A model generated the notes under the pieces. That model saw nothing but the letters and a program-made list of their open reading frames with translations. It did no database searches and had not been told where the DNA came from. The translations under genes were made by a program, and so were the position numbers. Shown piece by piece: positions 46,813-56,365 of a stretch of 64,000 nucleotides of DNA (positions are counted from its first letter, which is position 1; each line of letters begins with the position of its first letter). This DNA comes from an uncultured Clostridia bacterium (GTDB lineage Bacteria > Bacillota > Clostridia > TANB77 > CAG-508), in contig CAKPIA010000004.1 in NCBI GenBank assembly GCA_934162205.1, positions 66,298 through 130,297 of the forward strand. The letters are read 5' to 3'.

Positions 46813-49518
46813 ATGCTACAAATAAAAAATTTTTTTAAAAAGTTCATAATAGCATTAATGGTTATAATAATGATATTTTGCTTTATTATACCATCTTATT
46901 CTCATGCAGCCTCAATAAAATCAGTTTTAACAAATGGTTTTCAAACTTTTATGTTTTGGCTTTCTGATGGAGTATTATCAATAGCTGAAGATGTATTTAC
47001 AGGTCATAATCATGCATATGATGATTCTACTTATTTGATTGGCGGAAGTGAAGCTGATGCAGTTGAGGGAAATACTTATGATATAAAATATGGAGTTGGT
47101 GTAATTGTAAGTGGAACACTTCCATTTTTTGATATAGATTTTATTAATCCAATGGAAGATCAAACAATTACTAATGAAACAGAAGACACATATGATGCAA
47201 AAGCATTTCTTGCAATTTATGGAAAAATTAAGGATGAAATTTCTAGAGAGATTGATTATACAGGCGAACATTATTCGGAATGGCAAGATTCTTGTAGTGA
47301 TCCCAATGTAAATGAAGATCCTGTTTTACCAAGTATTTTAACAGAAAATCAAATGGAGGCTCTTAATGCAACAGAAGTTTGTACATTGCAAAATAAGATC
47401 AATCAAATTCGTACTAGACAAAGATATGTGGATACAGGAAATCCATTTAATGGAAATGATGATGCTGGAACTCAAAGATCATTTGAGAGTTTAATTAGTG
47501 AACAATTTTATACAGAAGTAAACGAAATTTGGGAAGAAAAGTATGGAGAGAAATTTTATGATGATCAAAATCCATCAAACTCTTCTGATTGGCATAATGT
47601 TTTTTATTCTGAAAGTACAGATGATGCAGCGATATATGAAAAATATACTACAGAAAATTCATTAAAAACAGAAGAATTAAAAAGTTTATTTCAAAAAATG
47701 GAGCCAGTTATACAAAAAATATATGAAGACTCTTGTGAGACTAAAACAATACAATCAACAGCTAAAATATTGGCACCAACTGTAGGAAAATATTATGCTA
47801 TATTAAGAACAATATCACTTATTGCATTATTATCTGTAATGGTATATATAGGAATAAAAATAATAATAAGTAGTACAGCTGGAGAAAAAGCGAAATACAA
47901 AGAAAAGTTAGTAAATGTATTTGTAGCTCTTTGTATATTATTTGTAATGCAATATATTATAGCAATATTTTTATATGTTTTAGATTTATTTAATCAGGCT
48001 TTAAAAAATTTTGTTATTACATCTGATGGTAATGATGCACTTATGACTGCAATAAGGACAAAAGCAGATATTGCAAAATCAACAAAGGCAATATTGACAT
48101 ATACGGTTTTATATGTTGCTTTAGTTATAATGACAGCAATATTTACAATAATGTATGTAAAAAGGATGATAATGATGATTTTGTTAACTGTAATTTCACC
48201 AGCAGTTGCAGTTACATATCCAATTGATAAAGAAAATGACGGAAAAGCACAAGCATTTGAATTTTGGTTTAAAGAATTTGTATTTAATATATTAATACAA
48301 CCGGTACATTTAATTCTATATGTAATATTTGTGTCATCCGCTATGACATTAGTTGATAATGGAAACTTTTTCTGGGCTTTAGCAGTTTTAATGTTTATGA
48401 CTCAAGCTGAAAGAATAATTAGAAAAATGTTTGGAATAAATGGAGAAACATTACCAGATTCAAAATCAAGTATAGCAGGAATGGCAATGGCTGCTTCTGC
48501 GGTAAAGAAAATGGCTGGAAAATTAAAATCAGTAGCACTAAAAGGAGGAAAAACAGGTTCTTCAGCTAGTGGTAGTGACGAAACAAAAATCAGACAAAAA
48601 AGTATAGAAGATTATAATGAAGAAAGAACTAATAATAAAGCAGAAAAAAATCAAGAAGAAAAAGAAGAAAAAGAAACTAATAGACTTCGACTAAAAGATG
48701 AAGAAAATACAATGAAAGAAAACAAAAAAGAACAAGATAAACAAGAAAATAAAGAACAAGCAGAAAAACAAGAAAAAGAAAATGATGAAATTAATAAAAA
48801 AGTTGGTAGTAAAATTAAAGAAAAAACCATTAAAGGACTTAAAGGTGCAAAAAGAGTTGCTAAAATATATGGTGGAAAAGTATTTACTGCAAAAAATGCA
48901 GGAAAATTAGCACAATTAGCAGGAAAAGTTGCATTAGGAGCTACTGGTGGTGCTATAGGTTTATCTGCTGCAATAGCAACTGGTGATCCTAAAAAAATAG
49001 ACAATTATGTAGCAAGAGGAGTAATGGCTGGTAGTGGTATTGCTGGATTTACTGGTCAAGTAGCTAAAAAGGTAACTAAAACAGCTAAAGATATAGGAAC
49101 AACATATAGAATAGGATATAATGGATGGACAGATAAAGAATATCAAGAGAATGTTGTAATTCCTAAATTAAAAAAACAAAATGCAAGAAATATGGAAGTT
49201 AGAGATAAATATGAAAGAGAATTAGGAAATACAGATTATTTGGATTCTAAGGAAAGAGATGCATTATATGAAGCTGGAATCATTGATGAAAATAAAATAA
49301 TAGATGCATTGAAACAATATGAAAGAGATGGAATAAGCAAAAATGAAATGGTACAAAATGCATTAATTGCTTCAAGAATAAAAGATAGAAAAGATTTTGA
49401 AGCTAGAGAAAAACAATTAAGAAGAATTCTTGAAAAACAAGGATTAAAAGAAAAAGAATTAGAAAAGACTCTTAATACTAGAATGAAACGTATAAGTGAA
49501 TTGAGTGGTATTAACTAG
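46813..49518 (+). CDS. VirB6/TrbL-like membrane protein B (tandem paralogue)
   Basis: A 901-residue paralogue of the preceding gene. It shares the N-terminal SVLTNGFQTFMFWLSDGVL region, the IGIKIIISSTAGEKAKYK motif with flanking membrane helices (about 335-530), a Lys/Glu coiled linker (about 590-670), a Gly/Ala-rich stretch, and the C-terminal TTYRIGYNGWTDKEYQ domain. It has an extra soluble insert at about 115-310, probably outside the membrane. It lies 14 bp after copy A. Confidence 0.75.
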   Translation: MLQIKNFFKKFIIALMVIIMIFCFIIPSYSHAASIKSVLTNGFQTFMFWLSDGVLSIAEDVFTGHNHAYDDSTYLIGGSEADAVEGNTYDIKYGVGVIVSGTLPFFDIDFINPMEDQTITNETEDTYDAKAFLAIYGKIKDEISREIDYTGEHYSEWQDSCSDPNVNEDPVLPSILTENQMEALNATEVCTLQNKINQIRTRQRYVDTGNPFNGNDDAGTQRSFESLISEQFYTEVNEIWEEKYGEKFYDDQNPSNSSDWHNVFYSESTDDAAIYEKYTTENSLKTEELKSLFQKMEPVIQKIYEDSCETKTIQSTAKILAPTVGKYYAILRTISLIALLSVMVYIGIKIIISSTAGEKAKYKEKLVNVFVALCILFVMQYIIAIFLYVLDLFNQALKNFVITSDGNDALMTAIRTKADIAKSTKAILTYTVLYVALVIMTAIFTIMYVKRMIMMILLTVISPAVAVTYPIDKENDGKAQAFEFWFKEFVFNILIQPVHLILYVIFVSSAMTLVDNGNFFWALAVLMFMTQAERIIRKMFGINGETLPDSKSSIAGMAMAASAVKKMAGKLKSVALKGGKTGSSASGSDETKIRQKSIEDYNEERTNNKAEKNQEEKEEKETNRLRLKDEENTMKENKKEQDKQENKEQAEKQEKENDEINKKVGSKIKEKTIKGLKGAKRVAKIYGGKVFTAKNAGKLAQLAGKVALGATGGAIGLSAAIATGDPKKIDNYVARGVMAGSGIAGFTGQVAKKVTKTAKDIGTTYRIGYNGWTDKEYQENVVIPKLKKQNARNMEVRDKYERELGNTDYLDSKERDALYEAGIIDENKIIDALKQYERDGISKNEMVQNALIASRIKDRKDFEAREKQLRRILEKQGLKEKELEKTLNTRMKRISELSGIN

Positions 49519-49529
49519 GAGGTATAGTG

Positions 49530-50438
49530 GTGTTAAAAATTAAGAGATATTTTAATAGAAATATAAAAAAAGTTTTAATTACTATATTGATTTTAGTTAT
49601 GATTATTATTTTTATACAAGTTTTGAATAAAATTGCAAAAGATAAAAAAAGTAATACTACAAATACTGAAATAGCTAAAAATAGTATTTCGGATGAACAA
49701 AGGACAACAGCCATAACAAAAGATGTCATAGAAGAAGAAAAGAATACAGAAATTGTAAGCATTATTTCAGATTTTGTTAATAAATGTAATAACAAACAGC
49801 TAGAAGAAGCTTATAATATGCTTTCAACTGAATGTAAACAACAAGTATATCCATCAATAGAAAATTTTAAAAAGTCCTACTATGATATAGTATTTTCAAC
49901 TCAAAAAGAAATTGATGTAAAATCTTGGATAATAAAAAATAATATATATACATACAAAGTTTCTTTTACAGAAGATTTAATGGCAAATAAAAATGCAAAA
50001 CAAACAGAGGATTATTATTCCATTGTAAAAGAAAATGCTGAAAACAAATTAAATATTAATGGGTTTATAGGTAGTAGACAAATTAATAAAGAAAAAATGA
50101 TAAATAATATAAACATTAAAATAAAAAAAGTATATACATATATGGAATATGAAGATTATGATATAGAAATAAATAATAACCTTAATAATAAAATAATTTT
50201 AGATACTAAAGAAAAAACAACAACAATGTATATAGCTGATAGTAATGGTAATAAATATTATTCGAAGAATTACCAATTATCAAAATTTGATTTAGAAATA
50301 AATGCAAAAAGTAGTAAAGAGTTAAATATATCTTTTAATAAAGGTTATAACTCAAATGTTACTGTAAAGAAAATAGGATTTTTAAATATACAAGAGATTA
50401 ATAATAAAAAAGATAATAAAATAGAAATAGACTTGTAA
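49530..50438 (+). CDS. Membrane-anchored secretion-associated protein (NTF2/VirB8-like?)
   Basis: About 302 residues from GTG 49530 (seven bases after AGGAGG; GTG 49527 is an alternative). One transmembrane helix (about 13-32) is followed by an extracellular part with a possible NTF2-like domain (IISDFVNKCNNKQLEEAYNML, about 75-170) and a beta-rich C-terminal domain. VirB8 proteins of Gram-positive type IV systems have this single-pass NTF2-like layout, so that role is a reasonable guess. It lies in the middle of the secretion operon. Confidence 0.55.
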   Translation: MLKIKRYFNRNIKKVLITILILVMIIIFIQVLNKIAKDKKSNTTNTEIAKNSISDEQRTTAITKDVIEEEKNTEIVSIISDFVNKCNNKQLEEAYNMLSTECKQQVYPSIENFKKSYYDIVFSTQKEIDVKSWIIKNNIYTYKVSFTEDLMANKNAKQTEDYYSIVKENAENKLNINGFIGSRQINKEKMINNINIKIKKVYTYMEYEDYDIEINNNLNNKIILDTKEKTTTMYIADSNGNKYYSKNYQLSKFDLEINAKSSKELNISFNKGYNSNVTVKKIGFLNIQEINNKKDNKIEIDL

Positions 50439-50451
50439 AGAGGTGATATAA

Positions 50452-53400
50452 ATGGGTGAAGAAGATGAGGGTTCAAAAACAATAAAAGATACTGCAAAAA
50501 AAGCTGGAAAAGATGCAGCAAGAAAAGCTGGCAAAGCAGTTACAAAACAAATAATGAAAATGATAAAAAAAATAGTAAGCCTATTTATAAAACTTTTTGG
50601 AAAATATATTCTTATAATTGTTGCTGGAGCACTGTTAATTGGATCTATTTGGTATATAGCGCGAAAGGCATCAATAAGTAATGTATTAGATTCAGCAAGG
50701 GAAGCAATTAGTTCAATGTTTAATACAGATAGTGATGGACAAGGTAGTCGGATCTTCTGATGAAGAAAATAGCGAAGATAGTTCATCAATATCTTCTGAA
50801 AATATTGTAGATTTTACTAAAGCTGCGACTATAGAAGGAAATGATGAAAGTGGATATTATATAAAAATATCAAAAGATGTTTTTGATAAGTTTGAAGAAA
50901 ATTTAAAAGATAAAGATGTAGAACCCAAAGACTTAGGCTTAACTAATTTTGATTGTTTTAAAACATTTATAGAAACGGAAATTAAAACACAATTTCCTGA
51001 TTTAGGAAATGTAAATATTCCTTCGGACAGTGAAGATATAGTTACTAATGGGTGTATAAAGATAAAAAGAGCTAAAATAAATAATAGTAATCAATCAGAA
51101 GAAATATATTTAAAATATACAACTAAACAGAAATTTGAAGAAATGTGTAACAATAATGATTTAAATGCATTAAACTTTTTTACATTAGATGAAGAAGGAA
51201 AATTGATAATTGCAAGTGATTCTTATATAAAAGTTGTAACAACAACATCAGGAGATACATCAATTGCAACTGAAATTCCAGCAAGTAAAGAAGAAACAAC
51301 TGTTACTGAAGAATCACCAATTGATTATAGATCAGCAGTAAATAAATACTCAATGCCATTCGCTTTTTCGCTAGATATATTAGCAACTTCAGGAGGAGAA
51401 GATATTGCATTAGGAATGAATGAATTGGCCAAAAGTTCTGAAATGGAAATTACAGTAGAAGTAACTGTGCAAGAAAATCATAGTGAAGAAAATTATGCCT
51501 ATAGACAAAGAGATGAAGGAGATAAAAAATTTTTTTATAGAATAAATGAAAAACAAACTTATGAAGGTAGAAGACCAGAAATAATATTAAGAGAATCAGG
51601 AACAACTACTGTAGAAGCTTCTCCAAATGAAAAAAATTGTACAGTAAATGTTGTGACAGATACAAGATATAATACATGTAATGTAGAATTAACAAAAGTT
51701 GATTCTTGGATAGCAAAAGCGGAAAAAACGTATCAACCCGCTGAAGTTGAAAATACATCCTCAGGGCCAACAACTTCACAATTAGATCCTATAAGAAAAG
51801 ATGCCAATCCGGATGATTATGATGTAAATACTGATTCTGATGTTAGAAGGTTCATGAATAGAAAGATAACATATTGGAAAAATGTAATTGCAAGAGAAGA
51901 AATGCCAGAGGGATGTATAGATAGAAGCATTATAGGACAAGCTACTAATTTAGATGTATCAAATGTAGATAAGGTAACATATACTACGCAAACATCTTCT
52001 TCTACAAGTACTACAAGAAAATATGATGTTACAACAACAGAAACGGTAAGTAATGAACAAAAAGTATTTGATGTTTTTGATAATAATGAAGATTCTTTCC
52101 GTAGAATGGAAGATGCAGAGGAATTTTTATATTCTGAACTTGAAGAAAATGCAAATACGATAAATTTTTCGGATATTATGAGATATCTTATAAATAAATA
52201 TTTAGACCCTAATTATGATGGAACATTAGATTTAAGTATTTTTGACTTGGAAGATTTTAATAGTATTATTGACGGTGTAACAGGAAGTATATTGGCTGAT
52301 TATATTAGATTATGGGAGAATCCCGATTTATATAAATATTATAAAGGAATAACTTCTACATCAAGTTATGCTAGTGGAGAATATTATAAAACATATGGTG
52401 ATGGACATATTAATATAGCTTATGGACAAGTAATTGATACAACTTGGAATGATGAAGTTTTTAGAAAACATGGTGTAGAGCCATCTGTATTGCGTGGATA
52501 TGGTTCAGGTCAAGTATTTAGGGAATTAACTGGTGCAGAAGTTGAAGAAGTATTTGAAGAAATTGCTAATAATACATATGAAGCAACAAAATCAGCAATT
52601 AATTCTTCAATTCTTTCACAATTAAGTGAAAATCAAATACATGCATTAACAGCTGTAAAATATCAATATGGTAATATAGGGAATTTTAATAGTGTATATG
52701 CTAAATACAGTCAAGGAGATAAATCTGGATTTAGAAGTTCTTTTACTGTAAATGGTGGACATCCATTTCTAAGAGGTGTGCCACAAGAAAGAGGAGAAGC
52801 TAACTGGAAGTTATTTGATCAAGGAATATATGAGGGACGAGGAATAACACTTAATCCATCAGATTATATTTCTATGGGAGGTTCACCTGAGCAATTTTTA
52901 AGAAAAGCAGCAGAAGTTAAAGCATATATAGTTAATAATAATTATTCATATACACAAAATCCCAATAATTTACCAAGTAATAAAGATAGTTACAAAAATG
53001 TTAGTGGAGTATGCTGTGCAACATATGTAACTTGGGTAATGCATGAGGCTGGATTAGATGATTATATTGGAAACAATATAAATCTTGTGTCTGGAGTATA
53101 TAGTAAATTAAAAGAAAAAAATGTTACAGAAATAAAATTTACAAATGAGTCTGTTTTAAAAGAAGGAGATATATTATTTTATAAAAAGAAATATGACGAT
53201 GGAACAGAAACAGATTTTACTCATATAGATATATATGCAGGAAATGGCAAAAAGTGGAATGCTGGTAGTTCTTCATCTGTTAGAATAAATGGAACAGAGA
53301 ATTTATATACAAGTGGTAGTTATCAAACAGATAAATCTGGACGTAGGTATAAATCAACATTAGTATTTGCTATGAGACTTAACTTCCAGGGTTCTGGTGG

Positions 53401-53929
53401 TGAATGGAAACCAAATGCTCAGGGGATAAATATAGGTACATTTACATCTGGTATTACAGGAAAAACTTTTACTATAATAAATCAGATGAAAGTAAATGGT
53501 TGGGGAAGTAAATGTAATAGAGCACTTGCAACATCAATGCTTAGTGCATATGTTAGAAATAGTACTAGTGAAATAGTAAATTATACAGGAGCAATTTGGG
53601 CTGGTGCAGATAATAATGAGTATTTTGGAAAAGGAAATTTAAAATCAGAAAATTTATCTACAGCTACTTCTTATAAAGAGTATGTAAAAAATAGATTACC
53701 TCAAGGTCATTATATAGCTATGCATATAGGAAATAGTAATTATCATGGAAAATCCGGCAAAAAATGGAGTAGTTCAATGCACTGGGTTGGAATATTAGGA
53801 TACAAAATTGAAAATGGTAAAATTAAAATATTTGTGGCAGACGTTGGACATGGAAATACAGGATGGTATGATTTAGATGAGTTTGATACAGCTACAATAG
53901 ATCATATTGAAGATGTTCAAAGAAAATAG
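50452..53929 (+). CDS. Membrane-anchored three-domain cell-wall hydrolase, requires +1 frameshift at CGG 50749
   Basis: Read as 50452-50748 joined to 50750-53929, this gives 1158 residues. The first 99 codons carry a basic amphipathic segment and a transmembrane helix (about 43-64); CGG follows, and skipping C continues GSGSSDEEN. Further domains: a linker region to about 600, a lysozyme-like domain (TYGDGHINIAYGQ... LTAVKYQYGN, about 645-790), an NlpC/P60-like cysteine peptidase (VCCATYVTWV and FTHIDIYAG, about 850-960) and a C39-like domain (GSKCNRALATSML, MHWVGILGY). It likely opens peptidoglycan for the secretion machine. Without the shift, only a 102-residue membrane stub is made. Confidence 0.87.
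50749..50751 (+). other. +1 frameshift site, CGG codon (site 4)
   Basis: Context CAA GGT AGT CGG ATC TTC TGA. Zero-frame TGA follows two codons later. Skipping C50749 gives AGT GGA TCT TCT GAT. An AGGT lies three bases upstream and could act as a weak internal Shine-Dalgarno stimulator here, but not at the other sites. Confidence 0.88.
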
Positions 53930-53961
53930 ATAAATTTATTATATTTTGATAGGAGATTTAA

Positions 53962-55368
53962 ATGAAAGATAAGACTTTGAAAATAGGTATAATAATTTGC
54001 TTTATTGTTATTATTATATTGATTATATGTATAAGTGTATTTTTATTTAATAAGAAAAATAGTGAAGTAGTTGAAGATGAAGAAACTTTAGAATATATTA
54101 ATAAATTAAAAGAAGATAGAGTTAATAATACGACACAAAATTTATCTAAAATAAGTGAATATTATGAATATTTTGATATAAAGACTTGTGTTGATAAGTA
54201 TTTTAGTTTATTAAATAATACAATTATAAGTAATCAATATGATGATATGTATGAATCAAATGTAAATATTAAAGAAGAAAAAAAGAAGTTATCTAAAGAA
54301 AACCTGGCTAAAGTTTATCAAGTTTTAGATGAAGAATTTTTAAATAAGAAGGGATTAACAGAAAATAATCTAGATCAATATTATAAAGATTATAAAAACT
54401 CTTCATTTGAAATAAAAACAATATATAAACAAAAGAATACTGATAATATAGAACAATACATTGTATATGGTTTACTTTTAAATAATGAAAAATTCACAAG
54501 TGAAACATCTGGTTTAATAGTAAATATTGATACTTCTAATAATACATTTTCTATTTTTCCACCTAAATATTTAGAAGAAAATAAATATTTAGATTTAAAA
54601 CAAGGTGATGAAATAGAAAAAACAAATAAAAATAATATAGTTGCTAATGAATTTAATAAAATAGAATTAAACAATAACTCAACAGTATCAGAAGAAAAAA
54701 TTTCAAAAGAATTATTTAATAAGTATAAAAATACTTTGACATATGCAAAGGAACAACTATATAATGATTTAAATAGTGAATATAAAAAAGCTAAAAACAA
54801 AACATTAGAAGAATATGTAAAAATATTAAAAGAAAAAGAAAATTATCTTTTAAAAAGAAAGCTTAGTAAATATAAAATGTATCAAGAAAATGGATATAAA
54901 GAATATGTATTAATTGATGATGATAATAATTATTATATATTTAATGATAGAGGAGTAATGAATTATGATTTGATGTTAGATACATATACATCCGATTATC
55001 CAGAATTTGTTGATAAGTATAATAGCTCAAATAATTATCAAAAGTTTAAATTGAATTTTACGAAAATCATTACTGCAATAGATAAAGAAGATTATGAATA
55101 TGTGTATTCAAAATTAGATGATAACTTCAAGAAAAATAATTATAATACATTGAATAAATTAGAACAATATATTAAAGAAAATCTTTCAGATATTAGTAAT
55201 GCAGAATATAGCAATTTTAAAGTGCAAGGATCAACATATAGTTGTGATTTAAAAGTAAATACAGATGAGATAGAAGGCGAAAGCAAGAAAAGTGAAGTAA
55301 AAACTATAAAAGTTTTAATGAAATTTAAAGAAGGAACCAATTTTGTAATTTCGTTTTTTATGCAATAA
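53962..55368 (+). CDS. Membrane-anchored protein at the end of secretion locus 2
   Basis: A 468-residue protein, not recognised. One transmembrane helix (about 7-29) precedes a large Lys/Asn/Glu-rich extracellular part with coiled-coil-like stretches (about 225-300). The C-terminal 110 residues (FTKIITAIDKEDYEYVYSKLDDNFKKN) resemble the NTF2-like pattern of the 49530 gene, suggesting a related fold. It lies 32 bp after the hydrolase with AGGAGATTTAA before ATG, so it is part of the operon. Confidence 0.6.
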   Translation: MKDKTLKIGIIICFIVIIILIICISVFLFNKKNSEVVEDEETLEYINKLKEDRVNNTTQNLSKISEYYEYFDIKTCVDKYFSLLNNTIISNQYDDMYESNVNIKEEKKKLSKENLAKVYQVLDEEFLNKKGLTENNLDQYYKDYKNSSFEIKTIYKQKNTDNIEQYIVYGLLLNNEKFTSETSGLIVNIDTSNNTFSIFPPKYLEENKYLDLKQGDEIEKTNKNNIVANEFNKIELNNNSTVSEEKISKELFNKYKNTLTYAKEQLYNDLNSEYKKAKNKTLEEYVKILKEKENYLLKRKLSKYKMYQENGYKEYVLIDDDNNYYIFNDRGVMNYDLMLDTYTSDYPEFVDKYNSSNNYQKFKLNFTKIITAIDKEDYEYVYSKLDDNFKKNNYNTLNKLEQYIKENLSDISNAEYSNFKVQGSTYSCDLKVNTDEIEGESKKSEVKTIKVLMKFKEGTNFVISFFMQ

Positions 55369-55371
55369 AAT

Positions 55372-55419
55372 AGGACCTTTAATAATATTCTATATAATAG
55401 TAATATTATTAAAGGTCCT
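55372..55419 (+). terminator. Perfect 18-bp hairpin ending secretion locus 2
   Basis: AGGACCTTTAATAATATT and its exact reverse complement at 55402-55419 enclose a 12-base loop. It lies just after the last secretion gene, though the following T-run is weak (GAATATATTTTA). Confidence 0.7.
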
Positions 55420-55443
55420 GAATATATTTTACAAGGTGATTTT

Positions 55444-56307
55444 ATGAAATTAGGTATTTGCTTAGCAGGTGGAGGAGTAAAAGGAGCAGCACATATAGGA
55501 GCAATCAAGGCATTAGAAGAAAATAATATAAAATTTCAATATATATCTGGAACGTCATCTGGAAGTATAGTTGCAGCATTATATGCAAGTGGATACACAA
55601 CAGATGAAATATATAATATTTTTAAAAAGTATTGTAAAAAAATAAAATATATAGACATTAAAAATATATTTAAATGTGTTTTTGGTATTATTTTTACAGG
55701 AAAAATAATAATAGATGGTTTAAATTCAGGAAAACAAATTGAAAAATTAATAAATAAAGTATGTATAAAAAAGAATATAGAAAATATACAAGATATTAAA
55801 ATGCCACTTATTATTCCAAGTGTTGATATGCATAATGGTAAATTATATTGTTTTACTTCAAAAATGGATAGAAAATCATTTTCAGATGAAATGGAATATA
55901 TTAATGATATAGATATTGGAAAAGCAGTAAGAGCGAGTTGTAGTTATCCAGTTGTTTTTTCTCCATGTGATTATAAACATACAAAATTATTAGATGGTGG
56001 AATTAGAGAAAATGTGCCATGGAAAGAAACTAAAGATATAGGGGCAGACAAAGTATTAAGTTTTGTTTTTGAAAATGATGTAGATGAAAGATGTTGTAAA
56101 AATTTTATAGATGTAGCAGATAGATCAATTCAGTTATTATGTAGAGAGCTATCTAATTATGAATTAGATGGAGTTGATTATATGGTAAAATTTAAAAGCA
56201 AAAAAACATCATTATTAGATATGAGTAAAATTGATGAATTATATGAATTAGGTTATAACCAAACAATAAAAAATATAGAAAATATTAAAAATTTAATAAA
56301 AAAATAA
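55444..56307 (+). CDS. Patatin-like phospholipase
   Basis: A 287-residue protein with the full patatin signature: the oxyanion loop GGGVKGAAHIG (residues 8-18), nucleophile Ser in SGTSSGSI (GxSxG, about 35-42) and the catalytic Asp in LDGGIREN (about 182). It should hydrolyse acyl lipids in the cytoplasm or at the inner membrane face. It stands alone between the hairpin and a convergent gene. Start ATG follows CAAGGTGATTTT. Confidence 0.9.
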   Translation: MKLGICLAGGGVKGAAHIGAIKALEENNIKFQYISGTSSGSIVAALYASGYTTDEIYNIFKKYCKKIKYIDIKNIFKCVFGIIFTGKIIIDGLNSGKQIEKLINKVCIKKNIENIQDIKMPLIIPSVDMHNGKLYCFTSKMDRKSFSDEMEYINDIDIGKAVRASCSYPVVFSPCDYKHTKLLDGGIRENVPWKETKDIGADKVLSFVFENDVDERCCKNFIDVADRSIQLLCRELSNYELDGVDYMVKFKSKKTSLLDMSKIDELYELGYNQTIKNIENIKNLIKK

Positions 56308-56314
56308 TATAAGT

Positions 56315-56347
56315 AAAACGGATTAGATTTTAACTCTAATCCGTTTT
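56315..56347. terminator. Bidirectional terminator between patatin and activase genes
   Basis: A 13-bp stem AAAACGGATTAGA / TCTAATCCGTTTT with a 7-base loop between convergent genes. Confidence 0.85.
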
Positions 56348-56365
56348 TATAAAATAAATATTTAA

